The translations under genes and the position numbers were made by a program. DNA of 64,000 bases from Bacteroidales bacterium (lineage in GTDB: Bacteria > Bacteroidota > Bacteroidia > Bacteroidales > Marinilabiliaceae): positions 17,376 to 81,375 of the forward strand of contig JAKSLF010000012.1 in the NCBI GenBank assembly GCA_024401355.1, given 5' to 3'. Positions 57,248 through 64,000 of the stretch are shown one piece after another. The notes under the pieces are model-generated. The model was not told where the DNA came from. It searched no databases and saw nothing but the letters and a program-made list of their open reading frames with translations. How positions within the stretch are numbered: position 1 is the first letter of the stretch; each line of letters begins with the position of its first letter.

Positions 57248-58678
57248 ATGACAATAATATATCTTGCATTGGCGATTATGTTGGGACTTGTTCAGTTCAT
57301 GTTGCGCAACAAGAGTCTCAGCCATATTATATCGACACTTTCAATAATTTTGCAATGGGCGTTCACGGTATATGCATTTAGTGCTAGTGGACAGACAGAG
57401 TACGACTTCTTCTGCTTTGATGGATTGGCGCTTGTGATGCTTGTAGCGTTGAGCATTATTTCGACTGCGGCATTCTGCCATTCTAACCATTATCTGGCAG
57501 CCGATGAGGATACGAGCCGTGTCAGGGCACAATATTATGGTGCGATGCAATTTTTGACGATGGCACTTACAATGGCGGTTGTTTCTGTACACATTGCGAT
57601 GACATGGATATTTGTAGAGATAACCACATTGAGTGCTTCAGCATTGATATTCTACCGACGTAATTCGGGTTCAATAGAGGCGACGTGGAAGTATGTATTT
57701 GCATGTTCAATAAGCCTTGTATTTGTGTATGTCGGTATATTGTTTTTCTCGATAGCAATGGGTGAAAATGCTGAGACGGGATTGACAATAGATGAACTTA
57801 TGGCTCATGCGTCGCAGCTAGATCCATTCTGGCTAAAGCTGGCGTTTACATTTATACTTGTAGGTTATACGGCAAAGATGAGTCTTGTGCCAATGTTTAC
57901 AGCAGGTATTGATGCGAAGGATAAGGCACCAACTCCGGCAGCAGCTATGTTGTCGAGTGTTGTAATGAATGCTGGTTTCGTTGGATTCTACAGAGTGTAT
58001 GGCGTAGTGGCTCATACGGAAGTGAAGAAATGGGCCGACATGGTAGTGCTGATGACAGGTATATTATCAATATTTGTAGCAGCAGTTTACCTTGTAAGAG
58101 TTAAGAATGTGAAGCGTCTGTTTGCCTATTCAAGTGTAGAGCACATGGGTGTTGTCATGTTGGGTATAGCAGCTGGTGGCGTCGGTATATATGCTGGCAT
58201 ATTGCACTTGGTTCTGCATTCGTTCGTCAAGTCGGCTATATTTATGCATATTGGCCAGCTCTACAGAGTCTATGGTTCTAAATATGTTGACTGCATGGGT
58301 AAGTATTTGAACATATCGGGCATGGGCGGTACTATGCTGATATTTGCCATGTTGTGTATTACGGCGATGCCACCTTCGGGTATGTTTGTTACGGAATTCA
58401 TGGTATTCAGATCGATGATAGATGCTGGCCAGTGGATAGTAATGGGTGTGGCGATGATATTGCTGACAGTAATTGTATGGGCAATAGGTCGTGACATGTT
58501 TTCGATACTTTTCATGCATGCATCGTCTGAAAACAGCAAGGCGCCAAAGATTGTGAGTGCACCATGGTATGAGACAATGTTCCAGTGGGTATTGATAATA
58601 TTGAGTATTTGGTTGGGTTTATCTACGCCAGAATATGTATCAACTCTTGTAGAGAATGCTGCTGCACTCGTTGGATAG
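57248..58678 (+). CDS. hyfF: Hydrogenase-4 component F-like (NuoN/MrpD-family proton pump subunit)
   Basis: 476 residues with about thirteen spans of the proton-conducting transporter family. It shows AMTWIFVEITTLSASALIFY with the key glutamate near 119, GYTAKMSLVPMFTAGIDAKDKAPTP near 214 and FAYSSVEHMGVVMLGIAAGGVG near 296. It is the last gene on this strand here. In hydrogenase-4 operons hyfG and hyfI follow at this point, but a convergent gene begins 33 bases on. Confidence 0.87.
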   Translation: MTIIYLALAIMLGLVQFMLRNKSLSHIISTLSIILQWAFTVYAFSASGQTEYDFFCFDGLALVMLVALSIISTAAFCHSNHYLAADEDTSRVRAQYYGAMQFLTMALTMAVVSVHIAMTWIFVEITTLSASALIFYRRNSGSIEATWKYVFACSISLVFVYVGILFFSIAMGENAETGLTIDELMAHASQLDPFWLKLAFTFILVGYTAKMSLVPMFTAGIDAKDKAPTPAAAMLSSVVMNAGFVGFYRVYGVVAHTEVKKWADMVVLMTGILSIFVAAVYLVRVKNVKRLFAYSSVEHMGVVMLGIAAGGVGIYAGILHLVLHSFVKSAIFMHIGQLYRVYGSKYVDCMGKYLNISGMGGTMLIFAMLCITAMPPSGMFVTEFMVFRSMIDAGQWIVMGVAMILLTVIVWAIGRDMFSILFMHASSENSKAPKIVSAPWYETMFQWVLIILSIWLGLSTPEYVSTLVENAAALVG

Positions 58679-58710
58679 TGCAAAATGTCGGACTCACTTT
58701 TTATGAGTGA

Positions 58711-61700
58711 CTATTTTATTGTAGTCGTTATGGTGCAGGTATGTTTGTATTTGAGAGTTCGACCATCATTTGAAAATGCAGATATATAAATAATATACGT
58801 GCCAGGTGACAGGGTGGAACCATCATCAGAATGTCCATTCCAAGTTAGTTCGCCGCTTACTGGCATAGGACGGTTGTTGTATGGTGTAGCGAGAACAATA
58901 CCATCGGCAGAGTATACGTGCATAGTTATAGTCCAGAGTCCGTCACCGAGTGAAGCATCGACAATTACTTCATCATCTATGCCATCAGCATCAGGAGTGA
59001 AACATCGTTGGCGGATGGAGAATTGAGAAGTGGAGGCAAGAGATGAGTTGTCGCGGTTTTGTGAGTTCTGGGCAGTCGGTGTGGCATAAGCATTGATAAA
59101 TGTGGCAGAAGTCCAGTTGGCAGGATCGTTTGTTGTTGAGTTTGTAAGAATACGTTCGAGAGACACATTGTGGGTGTCAGTAATCATGGAAGAATGGAAT
59201 GAAGAAGTGTAGTCAAGTCGGTCGAGTATTGTTCCATCGGCGAGGCAAACTGCTATTGTGCCTTGAGACGGAAGGTTGTTGAAATGACTATTGCCGACGA
59301 CATGTTCGGGGTGAAGAGGATTGTAATGATTGACATGGGCTAGACTATCATCGCAGATGACAATATAGTCGTTGGGGAAGAACGTGCGGCTATATGATGT
59401 GAGTGGATAACAGCTAGTAAGCTTATCATTTGTATAGACGCCAATGCAGAGGTCGCGCATATCGTAGGATTCAGATCCGTGATTATGCAGTTCAACATAG
59501 TCGAATGAAGAAGGAGATGCTTCAGACATGACTTCTGAGATAATAACGTGTGCATCTATTGTTGGGTAAGTGATAGCAATTCGTATGTTATCTGTTTCTT
59601 TTATTGGATTGCCAGCAAGGTCGGTTGCGGAGAGAGAAGTCAAATTATAGATGGTTCCACGCATGAGTGGTTCTGATAGACGGAGAGTAAAATATGAAAG
59701 CGAAACGTCATCGTAAGCAGCAATGTAAAATCCGTAAGTTACACCATTTAGTTTTAGTGAATGACCCAATGAGGTGGGATCTATAGGTTCGGAGAAAAGG
59801 AGGTCAATAGAGTTGCCGTCAGCGCTTAGAATCGCAGAACGTACAGATGGCGGTGTGATGTCGATGAAAGTGCCTGTTTGGCTATTGGATGTTAGAGGTG
59901 TTCCACCCATGGAGTTGTTGGATGGAGCCCAGTTGGCAAGGTCATTGGCTATGTTGTATGGGTCGATACGCTCTAGCGACCATCCGCCGTCCTTTTTGAA
60001 AGAGCCGTCGAATATGGAAGAGGAGTAATCGGTAAAATCTATAACGTCACCATTGGCATTACGAAGAACGACGCGTCCTCCTGAATTTGTAAGCGTAGGT
60101 GCTGGTGATACAGCTACCACATTACCGAGAGCTTGAAGGTGTGGGAATGAGGAGTTGCTACAAAGAAGAGCATATCCACCTGGTGCAATAGTAGAACTTG
60201 GTATGCGACTAACTGTTGAACCAATTTGGATAGTCCATCCAGTCATTACAATGGTAGAGTCAGTTATATTATAAAGCTCGACATATTCACATCGTGGAAG
60301 ACCAAGCAAGCCAGATGGATTGGTCATGAGTTCGTTTATGACAACATCGCCACGCACGGCAGTAAAAGGAGTGAAAGGTTTGTCGGGGATATCAGGAATA
60401 TCGACAGACGGGAGGGAATCGGTTGGACTGAGAGGCGATAGTAATTGGGTCGTCAAATCATGTATGGCATAGTTGCCAACATTTGTCTTGGAGTAGATGG
60501 CTTCTATAGCCATATATTTGCCCGTAGGGACGACTTTTCTGCTGACAGTAATAGAATCCTCATACGTGATTCTTTTACCATCAAAATCGACATTTGCCTT
60601 AACTGTAAAACGCCAATTGTCATCGGCAAGTTGTCGGCGATAGATTTGAGCATCTATCTCGTAAGGGAACATGTTAGGGAGTAGGGTAGTATCGCTTTTA
60701 AGCATAGAGATGTTAGTACCACGCATGAGAGAGATGTTGCGTGAATTTGTACCGATGCGGAGCCATATTGAATTCTTAAGGTCAGTACTATCGGTCATAA
60801 GGTAGAAACGTAGTTGGTTGGCGCTGGATACGTTGCTGGATATAGTGGTGTGTATTGACCATGATCCAATGCTGTCCGATGTTTCGGTTGTTATGATAGA
60901 AGGTGATATTCCACGGATATTTGAAAGTGAATTGTCGGCAAGAATATCAAATGAGCGTGATGTGTTGTGCCATTTGTAGTTGGAGAAAGAGATGATGGAG
61001 TCGGGAAGAGTCTCTATTGCTGGAGTGTCGGGAATGTCTGGTTCATCGGGATTGGGTTCTTCCTCGGTAAATGGCAGCATACGTGTAGTGTCTACGGACA
61101 GGACAAGATATTTGCCAAGTGATGATTTTGAAAAACGTGTTTCGATGCCCATATATGGACCTTGTGGTATATTTTTTTCGTTTACATTTATTGAATCGGA
61201 ATAAGTAGAAGTATATGATGAAGTAGTGACAATAGCGTTAATCTTTAACTTCCATACACCTGATGATGAGAGGGTGCGACTTACTGTAGCAGTAATGTCG
61301 TATGGGTAATGTCCTTCATTAAGCAGAGTGTCGCTATGGAGCATGACTGTTTTTTCACCACGCATAAGGGAAATATTGCGTGCGTTTGTTCCTATTCTGA
61401 CCCATAGTGAGTTTTTAAAGCTGGCATCTTCAGAGAGAAGATGGAAGCGGAGTTGATTGGCACTTGACACATTTGTAGATATGATGGAATGGATAGACCA
61501 TGAAGCTATGCTGTCTGCCTTGGCGTTGGACGTATAAACAATAGAAGGTGAATCTCCACGTTCGACAATCAGGTGTCTCTCAGGTGTGACATTATAGCAT
61601 TGTGAATCGTTGTTCCATTCGTAACCAGAGAAAGTCAGAGTCTTATCGGGGAGTGGTTTTTCGACAGGGATGTCTTCTATGTCGGGAGATTCTGGTTCTG

Positions 61701-62361
61701 TGGTGTTGTCTGGTGAGGTGGCATCATGTTTGACTTCGATGTCGGTAATGGCATATTTGCCTAGTGCATCTTTTGAAAAGGTTGTGATCAATCCCATGTA
61801 GTTTGCTTGCGGGAGAGATGTGGATTTGACAGTTGTGGAGCCACTAGTGGTTCGTTCTGTTCCGTCGGCGCCAATAACGAATGCTTTGAGTGAGTATGTT
61901 ACATTCCCGCTAGCATCAGTAGAAGTGTTGACTGTAGCAGAAACAGCATACGGAAAATTGTCTTTAACCAATATTTCATCACCTTTGATGATAGTGGTTG
62001 TCCCTTTTACGAGTGTTATATTGCGGGAATTGGTACCGATACGAATACATATTCCGTCGGTAAGTTCTGCCGTTGCGGATTGAAGATAGAAACGGAGTTG
62101 GTTGTTATTGGACAGATTTGTAGATATGATTGTTTCAATATGGTAAGAGGAGGTCTTTTCGGGCGTTGGTATGGCTGTATATAATGTTGCTGGTGATGCT
62201 AAAGTAACATTTGTGAGTATATTATCTTCATCGACAGCGTATGCGTTATTGTTGTCTGTCCATTCCAAACCACAGAATGAAATGTTTTGTGCATTCAAAA
62301 AAGCACAAGATAATAGCTGAAATGCTAAAAGATAAAAAAGATGGAGTAAAATTTTTTTCAT
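58711..62361 (-). CDS. Giant exported lamin-tail-domain protein with three N-terminal repeats
   Basis: 1216 residues from the ATG at 62361, which gives the signal peptide MKKILLHLFYLLAFQLLSCA; a longer frame to 62418 is rejected. Three ~210-residue beta modules begin near 28, 240 and 459, each with a SFxGxxW start and a QLRF(Y/H)L..............RIGTN(S/A)RNI(T/S)L core. A lamin-tail domain follows near 667 (VVINELMTNPSG), an Ig-like region, a second lamin-tail domain near 940 (VIISEVMSEASP), and a FlgD-like end (CFTPDADGIDDEV) near 1125. Probably surface-exposed or secreted. Function unknown. Confidence 0.82.
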   Translation of the reverse strand: MKKILLHLFYLLAFQLLSCAFLNAQNISFCGLEWTDNNNAYAVDEDNILTNVTLASPATLYTAIPTPEKTSSYHIETIISTNLSNNNQLRFYLQSATAELTDGICIRIGTNSRNITLVKGTTTIIKGDEILVKDNFPYAVSATVNTSTDASGNVTYSLKAFVIGADGTERTTSGSTTVKSTSLPQANYMGLITTFSKDALGKYAITDIEVKHDATSPDNTTEPESPDIEDIPVEKPLPDKTLTFSGYEWNNDSQCYNVTPERHLIVERGDSPSIVYTSNAKADSIASWSIHSIISTNVSSANQLRFHLLSEDASFKNSLWVRIGTNARNISLMRGEKTVMLHSDTLLNEGHYPYDITATVSRTLSSSGVWKLKINAIVTTSSYTSTYSDSINVNEKNIPQGPYMGIETRFSKSSLGKYLVLSVDTTRMLPFTEEEPNPDEPDIPDTPAIETLPDSIISFSNYKWHNTSRSFDILADNSLSNIRGISPSIITTETSDSIGSWSIHTTISSNVSSANQLRFYLMTDSTDLKNSIWLRIGTNSRNISLMRGTNISMLKSDTTLLPNMFPYEIDAQIYRRQLADDNWRFTVKANVDFDGKRITYEDSITVSRKVVPTGKYMAIEAIYSKTNVGNYAIHDLTTQLLSPLSPTDSLPSVDIPDIPDKPFTPFTAVRGDVVINELMTNPSGLLGLPRCEYVELYNITDSTIVMTGWTIQIGSTVSRIPSSTIAPGGYALLCSNSSFPHLQALGNVVAVSPAPTLTNSGGRVVLRNANGDVIDFTDYSSSIFDGSFKKDGGWSLERIDPYNIANDLANWAPSNNSMGGTPLTSNSQTGTFIDITPPSVRSAILSADGNSIDLLFSEPIDPTSLGHSLKLNGVTYGFYIAAYDDVSLSYFTLRLSEPLMRGTIYNLTSLSATDLAGNPIKETDNIRIAITYPTIDAHVIISEVMSEASPSSFDYVELHNHGSESYDMRDLCIGVYTNDKLTSCYPLTSYSRTFFPNDYIVICDDSLAHVNHYNPLHPEHVVGNSHFNNLPSQGTIAVCLADGTILDRLDYTSSFHSSMITDTHNVSLERILTNSTTNDPANWTSATFINAYATPTAQNSQNRDNSSLASTSQFSIRQRCFTPDADGIDDEVIVDASLGDGLWTITMHVYSADGIVLATPYNNRPMPVSGELTWNGHSDDGSTLSPGTYIIYISAFSNDGRTLKYKHTCTITTTIK

Positions 62362-62387
62362 AATTCTTTTATTTCCGCTGAATTCTA

Positions 62388-62395
62388 TATCTTTG
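62388..62395 (+). promoter_or_regulatory. -7 box of asd promoter (long leader)
   Basis: TATCTTTG matches TAnnTTTG. Transcription would begin near 62402 and give a leader of about 185 bases before the asd ATG, containing an AGGTT/AACCT hairpin at 62438-62453 and a repeated ACATG segment near 62505-62530. The region 62402-62585 holds no gene. A promoter closer to asd cannot be excluded. Confidence 0.4.
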
Positions 62396-62585
62396 CGCAA
62401 TGTTTGGAAATTTAACAACGTGCGAAGTCATTTAACAAGGTTGATTTAACCTCATAGATCAAAACGGTGTCCAAAATTAATCCAAATTTAAGTATTATCC
62501 AAAACATGTTACGGTAAAACATGACATGTGTCGGGAAAAAAGAAAAAAAACTAAACTATAGATAATAACTTAACGCTTAACAACA

Positions 62586-63599
62586 ATGAAAGTAGCAATA
62601 GTTGGTGCCAGTGGCGCAGTAGGCCAGGAGTTCCTTCGAGTACTCGCTGAGCGCAATTTCCCTATCGACGAACTCCTTCTTTTCGGATCATCACGTAGTG
62701 CAGGCAAGACCTATAACTTCCGTGGCAAGGACATCGTTGTGAAGGAACTCACCCACAACCCAGAGGATTTCAAGGGTGTTGATATTGCCTTTACTTCTGC
62801 AGGTGGCGGCACATCTAAGGATTTTGCAGCCGACATCACCAAGTATGGTGCTATCATGATTGATAATTCATCGGCTTTCCGTATGGACAAGGATGTGCCA
62901 TTGGTTGTACCAGAGTGTAATGCAAAAGATGCACTTGTTCGTCCACGTGGTATCATAGCAAACCCTAACTGTACTACAATCATGATGGTAGTAGTACTCC
63001 AGTGCCTCGAGCAGATATCTCATATCAAGCGTATTCATATTGCTTCATACCAAGCAGCTTCAGGTGCTGGTGCAGCAGCAATGGCAGAACTTGAGCAGCA
63101 GTATCGCGAGGTTCTTGACGGTAAGCAGCCAACAGTTGAGAAGTTCGCTTATCAGCTTGCATATAACGTAATTCCTCAGATTGACGTATTCACAGAAAAT
63201 GGTTATACTAAGGAGGAGATGAAGATGTTTAACGAGACTCGCAAGATCATGCATACAGATGCAGCATGTTCTGCAACATGTGTTCGTGTACCTTCACTCC
63301 GTAGCCACTCTGAGGCTGTATGGGTTGAGACTGAGAAGCCTATCTCAGTAGAGGAGGCTCAGAAGGCAATCGCAGCCGGCGAAGGCGTTCAGCTCATGGA
63401 TGATCCTGCAAATAAGGTATATCCAATGCCATTGTTCCTCGCAGGCAAGGACGACGTATATGTTGGTCGTGTACGTAAGGACCTTGCTAATGAGAACGGT
63501 TTGACATTCTGGCTCGTTGGTGACCAGATTAAGAAGGGTGCAGCTCTTAATGCTGTTCAGATTGCTGAGTACCTTATCAAGGAAGGCGTTGTGAAATAA
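62586..63599 (+). CDS. asd: Aspartate-semialdehyde dehydrogenase
   Basis: Reduces aspartyl phosphate to the semialdehyde on the route to lysine, methionine, threonine and diaminopimelate. 337 residues. NADP loop [18 protein letters not shown] (3-20), the catalytic cysteine in [14 protein letters not shown] near 128, [11 protein letters not shown] near 158 and the histidine in [15 protein letters not shown] near 240. Its codons differ from the neighbours' and look like those of a highly expressed gene. A long leader precedes it. Confidence 0.97.
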   Translation: MKVAIVGASGAVGQEFLRVLAERNFPIDELLLFGSSRSAGKTYNFRGKDIVVKELTHNPEDFKGVDIAFTSAGGGTSKDFAADITKYGAIMIDNSSAFRMDKDVPLVVPECNAKDALVRPRGIIANPNCTTIMMVVVLQCLEQISHIKRIHIASYQAASGAGAAAMAELEQQYREVLDGKQPTVEKFAYQLAYNVIPQIDVFTENGYTKEEMKMFNETRKIMHTDAACSATCVRVPSLRSHSEAVWVETEKPISVEEAQKAIAAGEGVQLMDDPANKVYPMPLFLAGKDDVYVGRVRKDLANENGLTFWLVGDQIKKGAALNAVQIAEYLIKEGVVK

Positions 63600-63622
63600 A
63601 CTCGGAAAACGCTATAAATCAA

Positions 63623-63659
63623 AAAGGGATGCTGTCTTATGATGGCGTCCCTTTTTTTT
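63623..63659 (+). terminator. Terminator of asd
   Basis: A 14-bp stem with three G-T pairs, AAAGGGATGCTGTC/GATGGCGTCCCTTT, loop TTAT and eight T in all. Confidence 0.9.
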
Positions 63660-63685
63660 GTGTATATATATGGATAGATACAAAA

Positions 63686-63715
63686 ACTCCTCCAGCTGTA
63701 ACCAGCTAGAGGAGT
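63686..63715 (-). terminator. Terminator of fumarate reductase/succinate dehydrogenase operon
   Basis: Stem ACTCCTCCAGCTG/CAGCT-A-GAGGAGT with a four-base loop. On the minus strand TTTTTG follows. It lies 50 bases after the iron-sulfur subunit stop. Confidence 0.8.
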
Positions 63716-63723
63716 CATTATTT

Positions 63724-63754
63724 AATTGTCAATCGTATATTATCAATTGTCAAT
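63724..63754. repeat. Two AATTGTCAAT direct repeats
   Basis: AATTGTCAAT occurs at 63724-63733 and again at 63745-63754, 21 bases apart, between the two terminators' flank and the iron-sulfur gene. AT-rich and noncoding. Confidence 0.6.
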
Positions 63755-63764
63755 TAGCCGTGGC

Positions 63765-64000
63765 TTAGTCCTTAAGCTTAGCGCAGAGGAACTCGCGGTT
63801 CAAACGAGCGATGTTAGAGATTGAGATGCCCTTTGGACATTCAGCCTCACAAGCGCGTGTGTTTGTACAGTTACCGAAGCCGAGCTCATCCATCTTAGCA
63901 ACCATTGCCTTAACACGACGAGTAGCCTCAACCTGACCCTGTGGGAGAAGAGCGAACTGGCTAACCTTTGCAGAAACGAAGAGCATAGCCGAACCGTTCT
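63765..64000 (-). CDS. Fumarate reductase/succinate dehydrogenase iron-sulfur subunit (5' end off window)
   Basis: The last ~77 residues are visible. [28 protein letters not shown] holds the C-terminal CxxxxxCxxxCP-type cluster ligands of FrdB/SdhB iron-sulfur proteins, and [17 protein letters not shown] precedes it. It couples electron flow between the flavoprotein and cytochrome b subunits in fumarate respiration. The start and upstream genes are beyond the right edge. Confidence 0.9.
   Translation of the reverse strand, partial: NGSAMLFVSAKVSQFALLPQGQVEATRRVKAMVAKMDELGFGNCTNTRACEAECPKGISISNIARLNREFLCAKLKD

Noticed and set aside
58680-58710. A terminator between hyfF and the lamin-tail gene
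   Set aside because: Only 5-bp stems (ACTCA/TGAGT) can form; too weak to call, although the convergent layout makes one likely.

Overview
The window is a chromosomal piece of a Bacteroidales bacterium, probably Prevotella-like or a relative. The evidence is the gene families (TonB receptor with a carboxypeptidase-regulatory-like domain plus a DUF4249 lipoprotein, DUF3737, DUF3098 beside ftsX, a FISUMP lipoprotein, an N-terminal-only glycogen synthase), the absence of Shine-Dalgarno sequences before most genes, and repeated TAnnTTTG (-7) promoter boxes. I see no prophage, insertion sequence, CRISPR array or rRNA operon. The one tRNA is tRNA-Asn(GTT). About 60 protein genes fill the window, with genes cut by both edges.

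Left part (1-12.3 kb): the end of a MalY/PatB lyase with DUF3737, a secreted GH28 pectinase, a noncoding stretch holding a 22-bp periodic repeat array and a structured RNA, then purD, two unknown membrane proteins, a MATE exporter, and a TonB receptor with its DUF4249 lipoprotein. 12.4-22.4 kb (minus strand): mscL, a glycosyltransferase with a ThiE/TenI-like protein, pflB, the conserved cluster ftsX-DUF3098-uppP-truB-queA, and a lipoprotein built of four internal repeats. 22.5-26.7 kb: a TPP riboswitch leading thiG, thiC and an NhaC-type transporter. The partner genes thiS and thiE lie 25 kb away at 47.9 kb.

Middle (26.7-42.7 kb): a 500-base noncoding region with inverted repeats and a hexanucleotide microsatellite before a FISUMP lipoprotein; an AraC-controlled sugar cluster (Zn dehydrogenase, FucP-type symporter, lactonase-like amidohydrolase, aldo/keto reductase) that fits oxidative L-galactose or L-fucose catabolism; an ECF sigma/anti-sigma/DUF6108-like/outer-membrane operon; pyrH; a truncated glycogen synthase; two envelope proteins; pflA; a DEAD-box helicase; a PfkB sugar/nucleoside kinase; and tRNA-Asn.

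Right part (42.8-64 kb): dtd-mazG-deoC-methyltransferase, queD, an orphan sensor kinase, thiS-thiE, a run of exported proteins (beta-helix protein, papain-type lipoprotein, Ser/Thr-rich lipoprotein, SppA), a four-gene hydrogenase-4-like membrane module (hyfBCEF) with no catalytic subunits beside it, a giant lamin-tail protein, asd and the end of a fumarate reductase/succinate dehydrogenase iron-sulfur gene.

The metabolism indicated is anaerobic: mixed-acid formate production (PflB/PflA), fumarate respiration, glycan and pectin use, and thiamin made under riboswitch control. Third-position base use changes sign between the left and right halves whichever strand a gene lies on, which suggests a replication-strand switch near the middle. 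The most unusual items are the RNA with mutually exclusive half-stems upstream of the gene at 3688, the 22-bp/11-bp phased repeat family, the hyf module without a hydrogenase, and the tetra-repeat lipoprotein.
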